Origin: Alphaproteobacteria bacterium
Lineage (GTDB): Bacteria > Pseudomonadota > Alphaproteobacteria > Sphingomonadales > Sphingomonadaceae
Assembly (NCBI GenBank): GCA_030431435.1
Contig: JAUIJI010000009.1
Coordinates: 1 to 44,498 of the forward strand
Direction: 5' to 3'
DNA length: 44,498 nucleotides
Numbering within the stretch: position 1 is the first letter of the stretch; every line of letters begins with the position of its first letter. Below the pieces are notes generated by a model. That model ran no database searches. It worked only from the letters and a program-made list of their open reading frames with translations, and was not told the origin of the DNA. Positions 1-7,474 of the stretch are shown here, in pieces. The position numbers and the translations under genes were made by a program.

Positions 1-2
1 TG

Positions 3-503
3 TCGCACGAGGCGAGCCCCAACCACCGCAACCCGCTTTACGTCATGAGCTTCACCTATCCTGAAGAGGAAGCCGCAGCCGCACTGGCTGCTGCGGAAGC
101 CGAGGCTGAAGCTGCTGCCAACCCGCGCCAGAGCGCCAACGCCACCGAAATGGCTGCTGCGAATGACGATCTGGCCGTGCTCGATCCCGCCGCGCTCAAC
201 TTTGCATGGGGCGCAGAAGGCGATGCCAAGCTGCTGCCCGAACAGGTCTATGACAATGGCGAGGCGACCTTCCTTGCCTGGCCCGTGGGTGAGCCGATGC
301 CCGCCATCCTCGTCAAGGATGTCGACGGCACCGAAGGCCCGGTGAACTATGCCGTGCGCGGCGATGTGATCGTGCTTGACCTTGTGCCGGCAGAGATCAT
401 CCTGCGTTCCGGCGATGATATGGCCATCCTGGTCAACAATGCCCCGCCGCAACGTGCAGCGACCGGAGAGCCCTTGTCGCTCGCCGGCAACAACCGGTCC
501 TGA
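3..503 (+). CDS. virB9: VirB9/TrbG type IV secretion protein, C-terminal part
   Basis: The reading frame is open from base 3, so this is the 3' part of a gene that begins before the window; the ORF-track methionine at 45 is internal. The visible end reads SHEASPNHRNPLYVMSF, an Ala/Glu-rich linker, then LNFAWGAEGDAKLLPEQVYDNG, which fits the C-terminal beta-sandwich of VirB9. In the family, VirB9 is a periplasmic protein that joins VirB7 and VirB10 in the outer-membrane core complex of the type IV secretion channel. The gene is followed after 14 bases by virB10, whose ribosome binding site CAGGAGG begins directly after this stop. Identity is secure from sequence plus gene order; whether the system does conjugation or effector export cannot be told from this fragment. 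Confidence 0.88.
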   Translation, partial: SHEASPNHRNPLYVMSFTYPEEEAAAALAAAEAEAEAAANPRQSANATEMAAANDDLAVLDPAALNFAWGAEGDAKLLPEQVYDNGEATFLAWPVGEPMPAILVKDVDGTEGPVNYAVRGDVIVLDLVPAEIILRSGDDMAILVNNAPPQRAATGEPLSLAGNNRS

Positions 504-517
504 CAGGAGGAAACGCG

Positions 518-1657
518 ATGAAACTTGCCATGCGCCTTCCCGAAAAGAATGCCTCTTCCAAGGCAGACCACGATCCGCGCGATGATGCGCCGACCGAGGT
601 GATCGACCTCGCCAGCCGCACCTCCTATCCGGCGGTTGCCAACCGCAAGGGCAAATCGGACGCATTGGGCCTTGCTGCCGGTGTCGCTTTCGTCGCCCTG
701 CTCGGCGCAGCAACGCTTTATGGCCTCAACGCCGGTCGCGATACGCAGGAGGCAACGCCTGCCGAAAACGCTGCCATCGTGCCTCCTGCGCAGTCCGCCG
801 TAGCCACGCCTCCGCCTGCGGTGGAAGGCTTGCCCAGCGCCAATGCCGGTGCGGCGCAGCCCGCTGTTGGCCCTGCCCCCGTGCTGGCCCAGCCGCCACA
901 GCAGGAAGGCTATCAGCCCAGCATCAACCCCTATTCCTCGCCCACGGTGGTGTTCGATGCCGGCCTTGCTCCCGGCACGGCAGCAGCCAATGCGGCAGCA
1001 GCTGCAGATGTCGCTGCAGCGCCTGAAGGCGGAGTGGTGCCCGGCTCCGGCTCGGCGGGTGACTTTGCCGCGCGCATCGGCGGTGTCGGCGGTGGCCCGG
1101 CCATGGCGCAGCAGACCTTCGATCCCGCCACCACGGTGACGCAGGGCACGATGATCCCTGCGGTGCTGGAAACCGCGATCAACACCGATGTGCCGGGCTA
1201 TGTCCGTGCAGTGGTGAGCCAGGATGTGCGCAGCTATGACGGCAGTCGTATCCTCGTGCCGCGTTCCAGCCGCCTTGTCGGCCAGTACCAGTCCGGGCTG
1301 CAGGCAGGTCAGCGCCGCGCCTATGTGATCTGGACCACGCTGATCCGTCCCGATGGCGTATCGGTGAACATTTCCAGCCCCGCGACCGGGTTTGACGGCA
1401 CGACGGGTCTTGCCGGCGATGTCGACAGCCATTTCTTCTCGCGCTTCGGCTCGGCCATGCTGCTGTCGGTGATCGGCGGCCTGACCACCATCGCCAGTGG
1501 TGGCACATCGGTGATCCTTGGCGGTGGCCAGTCCGCCGCGCAGACCGCACTGGAGCAGGACGGCCAACGCCCGCCCACGATCCGCGTGCGCCAGGGTGAG
1601 CCGATCCGCGTCTTCACCTCGCGCCATCTCGATTTCAGCCAGGCCCCGCAGCTTTAA
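518..1657 (+). CDS. virB10: VirB10/TrbI type IV secretion channel protein
   Basis: 379 aa. A short cytoplasmic N-terminus is followed by one membrane segment (ALGLAAGVAFVALLGAATLYG, about residues 48-68). A Pro/Ala-rich periplasmic stretch comes next, then the conserved TrbI/VirB10 beta-barrel domain from about residue 205 (VTQGTMIPAVLETAINTD, GSRILVPRSSRLVGQY, near the C-terminus PPTIRVRQGEPIRVF). VirB10 spans the envelope and couples inner-membrane ATPases to the outer-membrane pore. The ATG at 518 has a clear CAGGAGG site eight bases upstream. Its stop TAA shares its last base with the ATG of virB11, so the two are probably translationally coupled. Nothing looks truncated. Confidence 0.93.
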   Translation: MKLAMRLPEKNASSKADHDPRDDAPTEVIDLASRTSYPAVANRKGKSDALGLAAGVAFVALLGAATLYGLNAGRDTQEATPAENAAIVPPAQSAVATPPPAVEGLPSANAGAAQPAVGPAPVLAQPPQQEGYQPSINPYSSPTVVFDAGLAPGTAAANAAAAADVAAAPEGGVVPGSGSAGDFAARIGGVGGGPAMAQQTFDPATTVTQGTMIPAVLETAINTDVPGYVRAVVSQDVRSYDGSRILVPRSSRLVGQYQSGLQAGQRRAYVIWTTLIRPDGVSVNISSPATGFDGTTGLAGDVDSHFFSRFGSAMLLSVIGGLTTIASGGTSVILGGGQSAAQTALEQDGQRPPTIRVRQGEPIRVFTSRHLDFSQAPQL

Positions 1658-2688
1658 TGGCCGCAGAAATTCACAGATTGGGCGACGACAGAGCCCCTGA
1701 TGCGGTGAACCCCGCAGAGGCAGAAGCGATGCCTGCGGCCAGCGGTTCTGTCTATCTCGACGCTTACCTCGCGCCGTTCCGGCAGTGGCTGGACAAGGAC
1801 ACCGTTACCGAAGTGCTGGTGAACCGCCCGGGCGAAGTCTGGGTGGAGGATGTCGCGCAACCGGGCATGCAGCGGATCGAGGTTCCCGAAGTCGACGACA
1901 AGCTGGTGCAGCGCCTTGCCGAACAGGTCGCCCGCGTCAGCCACCAGGGCATCAACCGCGAGCATCCGCTGCTGGGCGCGACCCTTCCCGATGGCGGGCG
2001 CATCCAGTTCTGCGGACCGCCTGCCACACGCAAGCACTGGGCGCTGGCGATCCGCCGCCATCGCCGCCTCGACTTGCCGCTCGATGCCTATGACGCCGGC
2101 CCGCTGACCCGTCCCACCGAAGCGGATATGCCCGATCCCGAAGCGCAGCCTGTCGAGTTCCTGCGCGCCGCGATCAAGGCCCGCAAGACCGTGCTGGTTT
2201 CGGGCGGCACCAGCACCGGCAAGACCACCTTCCTCAACGCCATGCTCGGCGAGATTCCGCGCGATGAGCGCGTGGTGCTGGTGGAAGACACGCCCGAACT
2301 GAAGCTGCCGGGCGCCAATGGCGTGGGGCTGGTTGCGGTGAAGGGCGAACTGGGCGAGGCCAAGGTCACCGCCAATGAATTGCTGCAATCGGCGCTGCGC
2401 CTGAGGCCTGACCGTATCGTGCTGGGCGAATTGCGCGGGCAGGAGAGCGTATCCTTCCTGCGCGCGATCAACACCGGCCATCCGGGCAGTTTTTCGACCA
2501 TTCACGCCAATTCCCTGCGCGGTGCTCTCGAGCAATTGAGCCTGATGGTGATGCAGACCGGCATCGGCCTCACCCGCAGTGACACAATTGCCTATGCCGC
2601 CAGCGTGATTGACGTGATCGTCCAGCTCGACCGGAGCGAAGGCAAGCGCGGCATTTCCGCCATCGCCAAGGCAAGTGACCTGCTCTGA
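1657..2688 (+). CDS. virB11: VirB11 type IV secretion ATPase
   Basis: 343 aa, normal length for the hexameric traffic ATPase that sits at the cytoplasmic base of the type IV channel. Visible motifs in order are an N-terminal domain with TEVLVNRPGEVWVE, Walker A GGTSTGKTT (residues 183-191), the Asp box VVLVEDTPEL, Walker B region RPDRIVLGELRG and the His box GHPGSFSTIHANS. The catalytic set is therefore complete. The ATG at 1657 overlaps the virB10 stop by one base. It is the last gene of the secretion operon in this window: the next gene, ppk, lies 109 bases downstream and is unrelated, so virD4 and the other virB genes must lie upstream or elsewhere. Confidence 0.94.
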   Translation: MAAEIHRLGDDRAPDAVNPAEAEAMPAASGSVYLDAYLAPFRQWLDKDTVTEVLVNRPGEVWVEDVAQPGMQRIEVPEVDDKLVQRLAEQVARVSHQGINREHPLLGATLPDGGRIQFCGPPATRKHWALAIRRHRRLDLPLDAYDAGPLTRPTEADMPDPEAQPVEFLRAAIKARKTVLVSGGTSTGKTTFLNAMLGEIPRDERVVLVEDTPELKLPGANGVGLVAVKGELGEAKVTANELLQSALRLRPDRIVLGELRGQESVSFLRAINTGHPGSFSTIHANSLRGALEQLSLMVMQTGIGLTRSDTIAYAASVIDVIVQLDRSEGKRGISAIAKASDLL

Positions 2689-2797
2689 GCCATCCGGGCG
2701 AGGTGGGACACGCCCGCCCCGCCCCTTGCGCCAGATCAGCGAAATCTCCACATTTCGGGTCTATTGAGGTGCAAACCAGCAGGATACCCGCAGCGCG

Positions 2798-4945
2798 ATG
2801 AGCACAGCCCCGCAAACCGAGGCGATTGAGACCACCGACCCCGAAAGCCGCTATTTCAACCGCGAGCTGTCGTGGCTTTCGTTCAACGAGCGCGTGCTGG
2901 CAGAAGCCCGCAACCCCGCCTATCCGCTGCTGGAACGGCTGCGCTTCCTGTCGATCAGCGGCAGCAATCTCGATGAATTCATGATGATCCGCGTGGCCGG
3001 TCTTGCCGGGCAGGTGCGTTCCGGCGTGGGCCGCGTTTCCATTGACGGGAAGACACCGAGCCAGCAACTCGCCGCGATCAAGGATAAGGTCAGCCAGTTG
3101 GAACAGACCCAGCAGGCCGCGCTGCGCGAATTGCAGCCACTGCTCGCCGCGCAAGGCATCCACATCAAGGGCGAGGACCGCATCAATCCGCAGACCGATG
3201 AATGGCTGCGGCAATATTTCCTCGATCACATCATGCCGGTGATCACCCCGCAGGCGATCGACCCGGCGCATCCCTTCCCCTTCGTCGCCAATGGCGGCAT
3301 CGGCGCGCTGTTCAACCTTGTGCGCGAGGAAGACGGCTCGCGGCTGGTGGAGATGGTGCTGATCCCCTCTGCCTTGCCGCGCTTCATCCGCGTTCCGGGC
3401 GAGGATGCCACCTATGTCGCGATCGAGCGATTGATCTGCCGTTATGCCCGGCTGCTGTTTCCCGGATTCCGCATCGAAGGCGATGGCGTTTTCCGCGTAT
3501 TGCGTGACAGCGATATCGAAGTGGAGGAAGAGGCCGAAGACCTTGTCCGCTATTTCCGCAGCGCCATCCAGCGCCGCCGCCGCGGCCTTGTGATCATGCT
3601 GGAGATTGACGAGGATTTCGATCCGCAAGCCGCCGAATTGCTGCGCGACAAGCTGGGGCTCGAACAGGCCATCGTGAACTCGAGCGACGGCATGATCGGC
3701 GTATCCGGCCTGTCTGCCGTGGTCGACGAGGACCGCCCCGACCTCAAGTTCACGCCCTACAGCCCGCGCTATCCCGAGCGTGTGATGGAACATGACGGCG
3801 ACGTCTTCGCCTCCATCCGCGAGAAGGACATCGTGATCCACCACCCTTATGAGAGCTTCGAGGTGGTGGTCGATTTCCTGCGGCAGGCAGCGGCGGACCC
3901 TGCAGTGGTTTCGATCAAGCAAGCGCTCTATCGCGCCGGCCAGCAATCTCCCGTTATCAATGCGCTGTGCGCCGCTGCCGAGGCGGGCAAGTCCGTCACT
4001 GCCGTGGTGGAACTGAAGGCCCGTTTCGACGAGGAGCAGAACCTCAAATGGGCCGCCGAGCTGGAACGGTCCGGCGTGCAGGTGATCTACGGCTTCATCG
4101 ACTGGAAGACCCACGCCAAGATTTCCATGGTGGTGCGCGCGGAAGACGATGGCTATCGCACCTACTGCCATTTCGGCACCGGCAATTATCACCCGGTGAC
4201 GACCAAGATCTATACCGACCTCAGCTATTTCACCGCAGACCCGGCCTTCGGGCGCGACGCTGCGCGGCTGTTCAACTTCATCACCGGCTATGTCGAACCG
4301 CAGCAAACCGAGATGATCGCCATCTCCCCGCTCAACCTGCGGGAACGGCTGTATGAACACATCGACCAGGAAATCGCCAATGCCCAAGCGGGCAAGCCCG
4401 CGGCGATTTGGGCCAAGGCCAATTCCGTAACCGAGAAAGGCATCATCGACCGGCTCTACGAAGCCAGCCAGGCAGGGGTGAAGATCGTGCTGGTGGTGCG
4501 CGGCATCTGCTGCCTGCGCCCCGGCGTGCCCGGCCTGTCAGACAATATCGTGGTCAAATCGATCATCGGTCGATTCCTCGAACACAGCCGCATCTGGGCC
4601 TTCGCCAATGGCGAGCCGCTGCCCAGCGACCGGGCCAAGGTCTATATCTCCAGCGCCGATGCGATGAGCCGCAACCTCAACCGCCGGGTGGAAACGCTGG
4701 TGCCGATCACCAATGACACGGTGCAGGACCAGGTGCTCGAGCAGGTGCTCCTCGCCAATCTTCTCGACACCGAACAGAGCTGGCTGCTGGACGGGGAAAC
4801 CGGGGAATATGAGCGGGTGGAGGATGACGGCGAGCCGTTCAACTGCCACGAATATTTCATGACGAATCCCTCGCTCTCCGGCCGTGGCGGTGCCTTGAAG
4901 GACAGCCGCGTCCCGCGCCTGACGCTGCGCAAGGGCGGGGTCTGA
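2798..4945 (+). CDS. ppk: Polyphosphate kinase 1
   Basis: 715 aa, full length for PPK1, which reversibly makes inorganic polyphosphate from ATP. The N-terminal domain starts RYFNRELSWLSFNERVLAEA; the head domain and the two phospholipase-D-like C-terminal domains follow. His439 in DWKTHAK corresponds by position and context to the autophosphorylated histidine (His435 in E. coli), and His596 in GRFLEHSR to the second essential histidine (His592). CHFGTGNYHP and SSADAMSRNLNRRVE are further family signatures. The intergenic region before it (2689-2797) holds a small CGAAAT/ATTTCG inverted repeat at 2740-2757 and no clear terminator. It lies 13 bases before the exopolyphosphatase gene, making a ppk-ppx pair that would set polyphosphate level. 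Confidence 0.97.
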   Translation: MSTAPQTEAIETTDPESRYFNRELSWLSFNERVLAEARNPAYPLLERLRFLSISGSNLDEFMMIRVAGLAGQVRSGVGRVSIDGKTPSQQLAAIKDKVSQLEQTQQAALRELQPLLAAQGIHIKGEDRINPQTDEWLRQYFLDHIMPVITPQAIDPAHPFPFVANGGIGALFNLVREEDGSRLVEMVLIPSALPRFIRVPGEDATYVAIERLICRYARLLFPGFRIEGDGVFRVLRDSDIEVEEEAEDLVRYFRSAIQRRRRGLVIMLEIDEDFDPQAAELLRDKLGLEQAIVNSSDGMIGVSGLSAVVDEDRPDLKFTPYSPRYPERVMEHDGDVFASIREKDIVIHHPYESFEVVVDFLRQAAADPAVVSIKQALYRAGQQSPVINALCAAAEAGKSVTAVVELKARFDEEQNLKWAAELERSGVQVIYGFIDWKTHAKISMVVRAEDDGYRTYCHFGTGNYHPVTTKIYTDLSYFTADPAFGRDAARLFNFITGYVEPQQTEMIAISPLNLRERLYEHIDQEIANAQAGKPAAIWAKANSVTEKGIIDRLYEASQAGVKIVLVVRGICCLRPGVPGLSDNIVVKSIIGRFLEHSRIWAFANGEPLPSDRAKVYISSADAMSRNLNRRVETLVPITNDTVQDQVLEQVLLANLLDTEQSWLLDGETGEYERVEDDGEPFNCHEYFMTNPSLSGRGGALKDSRVPRLTLRKGGV

Positions 4946-4958
4946 GAAGGATCGGCCG

Positions 4959-6464
4959 GTGGTGACCCGCAGGGCTCGCAGCCAGACGCGGCAGGCAGAA
5001 CGCGCCGATCGCGCGGTCATCGATATCGGATCGAACACGGTGCGCCTCGTGGTCTACAGCGGCACGCGGCGAACCCCTTCAGTCTGGCTGAACGAAAAAG
5101 TGACGGCCAAGTTGGGCCAGGACCTGTCGACCACCGGCAAGCTGCCTGCCAAGTCCATCGCGCTGGCCATGAACGGCCTCGCCCGCTTCACCACCATCCT
5201 CAAGGACCTCGAGATTGCAGACGTGCAATGTGTCGCCACGGCCGCCGTGCGCGAGGCGAAGAACGGCCCGCAATTCCTCAAGAAGGTTCGTGAATTCGGC
5301 GTGGAGCCGCGCCTGCTGTCCGGCGAGGAGGAAGCCAACATATCGGCGCTCGGCGTGATCGGCGCCTTCCCCGGCGCGAAGGGCATCGTGGCAGATCTTG
5401 GCGGCGGGAGCTTGGAACTGGTCGCCATCGGAGAAGGCACGTACCACGACGGGATCAGCATGCCGCTGGGCACGCTGCGCCTGCCAGCCTTGCGCGAAAA
5501 AGGCGAACGCGCATTTCGCAAGGCAGTAAACCAGGAACTGAAATCGGCAAGCTGGGCGAAGGAGCAAGAGGGTCCGCTCTATCTTGTCGGCGGCACCTGG
5601 CGCGCGCTGGCAGCCTATGCGATGCACCGGTCACACTATCCGCTGACTGATCCACATGCGTTTAAGCTGAGTAACGCGGAAGCCGAGAAAGTAGCGCGAA
5701 AGCTGGCCAAGATGGATCCCGAAAAGCTCTCAAACATCGCCGGCATCTCATCCTCGCGCGCGGCGGGCCTGCCCGATGCTGCTGCCATGCTGCGGGTAAT
5801 CCTGTCCACCTTGAAGCCCGATGGCGTGGTGGTTTCCAGCTGGGGCCTTCGCGAAGGCCTGTTGTTTGACCGGCTCGAACCTGCGGCACGCGAGCAGGAT
5901 CCCTTGCTCACTGCCGTCACTCATTTCACTACCCCGCGCGGCGCATCGCTGAGCCATGCGACCATGATCGCCGGCTGGACCAGCCGCGTGGTGACGCCCA
6001 ACGGTCGCGGTACGGAACGGCTGCGGCTCGCAGCTATCATGCTGGCGATGGCGCAAGTGCGGCTGGAGCCGAACATGCGCCTGAAGCACAGTTTCGATTG
6101 GGCAATCGACAAGCGCTGGACCGGGCTGGACCATCGCGGCCGCGCGCTGATCGGTGCAGCCCTGCGCGGTGCCTGCAACCAGCCTGAGGTTACGGACGAC
6201 CTCCTGGCGCTGGCCAGCGAGAAGGACCTCCGCGAAGCGGCCAGCTGGGGCCTCGCCTTTCGCCTGTGCCGCCGGATCGGTGCAGGGACGCGCGCCTCGA
6301 TGCTCACCAGCCGCCTGACGCGCGAGGACGGGAAAGTCGTGCTGTGGCTTGATGAAAGCCGCGCCAGCCTGGCATCCGATCATGTCCATTCGGACCTCAA
6401 ATCGCTCGCCAGCTGGCTTGATTGCGAAGCGGTGCTCAGGATCGGCGACGCGGACGAAGACTGA
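4959..6464 (+). CDS. ppx: Exopolyphosphatase (Ppx/GppA family)
   Basis: 501 aa of the sugar kinase/Hsp70/actin-fold phosphatase family that removes terminal phosphate from polyphosphate or converts pppGpp to ppGpp. The first phosphate-binding loop is VIDIGSNTVRLVVY and the second VADLGGGSLELVAIG; VATAAVREAKNG and a C-terminal HD-like helical domain (from about residue 320) also fit. Two GTG codons at 4959 and 4962 can serve as start; either leaves a basic N-terminus TRRARSQTRQAERAD. It follows ppk by 13 bases, so Ppx activity on the ppk product is the likelier role. Ppx and GppA cannot be separated with certainty by eye. Confidence 0.93.
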   Translation: MVTRRARSQTRQAERADRAVIDIGSNTVRLVVYSGTRRTPSVWLNEKVTAKLGQDLSTTGKLPAKSIALAMNGLARFTTILKDLEIADVQCVATAAVREAKNGPQFLKKVREFGVEPRLLSGEEEANISALGVIGAFPGAKGIVADLGGGSLELVAIGEGTYHDGISMPLGTLRLPALREKGERAFRKAVNQELKSASWAKEQEGPLYLVGGTWRALAAYAMHRSHYPLTDPHAFKLSNAEAEKVARKLAKMDPEKLSNIAGISSSRAAGLPDAAAMLRVILSTLKPDGVVVSSWGLREGLLFDRLEPAAREQDPLLTAVTHFTTPRGASLSHATMIAGWTSRVVTPNGRGTERLRLAAIMLAMAQVRLEPNMRLKHSFDWAIDKRWTGLDHRGRALIGAALRGACNQPEVTDDLLALASEKDLREAASWGLAFRLCRRIGAGTRASMLTSRLTREDGKVVLWLDESRASLASDHVHSDLKSLASWLDCEAVLRIGDADED

Positions 6465-6561
6465 CCGATTTTTGACACTTTTGTGACTCTGCTTGTCCCG
6501 TGCTTGCGAGATGGCGCAAACCGCTCTTTCGTGTTTCGCCAGATCGGGAGAGACTGCAAAC

Positions 6562-6819
6562 ATGGCCCCAAGCCCTGCCAAGAAAACCACTGACGCTGTT
6601 CCGGCGGATCAGGATGCGCTGAGCGTAACCGAGCTTGCCAAAGGCGTACTGGCGCGGGATTTCCGTCCGCGCGCGGCCTCGGTTCGCCGGCTTGCAGAGG
6701 CAGTGCTGGCGAAACAGGAGTCCCCCGCCAAGCCCAAGAAAAAGAAGAAGAAATCAGCAGGCAAGAAGCGCCGACTGGCCAAGATTCCGGGGCAGAAGGG
6801 CAAGAAGAAAAAGGACTGA
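6562..6819 (+). CDS. Small lysine-rich basic protein, unknown function
   Basis: 85 aa counted from the ATG at 6562, which has a GGGAGAGA site upstream; the ORF-track start at 6493 is a TTG with no good site. The first half (DALSVTELAKGVLARDFRPRAASVRRLAEAVLAKQ) looks helical and amphipathic. The last third is almost only Lys, Arg, Gly and Ala (PKKKKKKSAGKKRRLAK, then GQKGKKKKD). Such tails bind nucleic acid or polyanions in other proteins. It follows the ppk-ppx pair by about 100 bases; binding of polyphosphate or DNA is possible but is only inference. I recognise no named family. Confidence 0.6.
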   Translation: MAPSPAKKTTDAVPADQDALSVTELAKGVLARDFRPRAASVRRLAEAVLAKQESPAKPKKKKKKSAGKKRRLAKIPGQKGKKKKD

Positions 6820-6838
6820 TAAGCTCCGCTCCGTCGCT

Positions 6839-7393
6839 TCAGAACGGGTCCTTCGTCTGCTCGTCAAACGGGCGTGTGTCCGCAGGCGGGACCTTGTAGG
6901 GCGGGCGCTGCGGCAGTGTGCGATCCCCCTTCCACGGCACCTGGTCGACATCGGTCCAGGCATTCACATGCAGGCGGAAGAACTTCCACCGCCCGTCTTC
7001 CCTGATCAGCCTGTCATCGCGCGTGCCGATGCCGAACACGAAATTGGTGCGGTAATCCGCATTCCACTGGATGATCTGGAAGAAGCAGCGCACCCGCGCG
7101 CCTTGCTCCATCGGGTCCATGATGAAGTGGTTCATGATGTGCTGGCGGCCATACCACCAGTGCTGCCGGTCATACCAAAGGCTGCGCAGGTTCTCGCGAA
7201 TCGCGTCGTGACCCTTCACCTTGCCCTGCCACAGATGGTCGAATTCGGCGTCGCGGGCGAAAGTGGCTATCGCCTGCTCCTCGTCCGCGAGGTCGATACC
7301 CCAGGCATAGCGGGCATAGAGTTCCTCGATCTCGCCGCGATCATCGGCAGGCATTACTGCGGGCACACCGTCCGGCCAGCACTGTTCGCTCAT
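6839..7393 (-). CDS. NTF2/SnoaL-like protein (possible cofactor-free lyase)
   Basis: 184 aa, cytoplasmic, no signal peptide. The start of a SnoaL-like fold is seen in EIEELYARYAWGIDLADEEQAI and FARDAEFDHLWQGKVKGHDAI; HHW-type aromatic residues (WYDRQHWWYGRQHIMNHFIM) would line the cone-shaped pocket, and WKFFRLHVNAW closes the sheet. The ATG at 7393 has GGGAGAGAAGGG upstream. It is divergent from the stilbene dioxygenase gene at 7475 with 81 bases between. In sphingomonads an NTF2-like protein, LdpA, turns diarylpropane diols into stilbenes that such dioxygenases cleave, so pairing of the two genes suggests this gene supplies the dioxygenase substrate. That role is inferred; the fold call is firm. 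Confidence 0.82.
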   Translation of the reverse strand: MSEQCWPDGVPAVMPADDRGEIEELYARYAWGIDLADEEQAIATFARDAEFDHLWQGKVKGHDAIRENLRSLWYDRQHWWYGRQHIMNHFIMDPMEQGARVRCFFQIIQWNADYRTNFVFGIGTRDDRLIREDGRWKFFRLHVNAWTDVDQVPWKGDRTLPQRPPYKVPPADTRPFDEQTKDPF

Positions 7394-7434
7394 TTCCCTT
7401 CTCTCCCGTCAAATGCGCGCTTGATTTGCGCGGC

Positions 7435-7446
7435 TAATGTCCGTTC
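7435..7446. promoter_or_regulatory. Degenerate copy of the TAAC-N4-GTTA operator
   Basis: TAATGTCCGTTC lies in the 81-base gap between the divergent NTF2-like and dioxygenase genes. It keeps six of the eight fixed positions of the TAAC-N4-GTTA palindrome found exactly at four other divergent promoters in the window. With two mismatches it may be a weak site or chance. Confidence 0.25.
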
Positions 7447-7474
7447 AATTGCTTCTATCAAATGGGAGAGAACA

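Noticed and set aside
2570-4387. 605-aa minus-strand ORF opposite ppk
   Set aside because: Shadow of ppk; the plus strand carries all PPK1 motifs.
6635-7474. 280-residue N-terminal extension of the first dioxygenase in the ORF track
   Set aside because: It reads antisense through the NTF2-like gene and the promoter gap; the family N-terminus and a GGGAGAG site mark ATG 7475 as the start.
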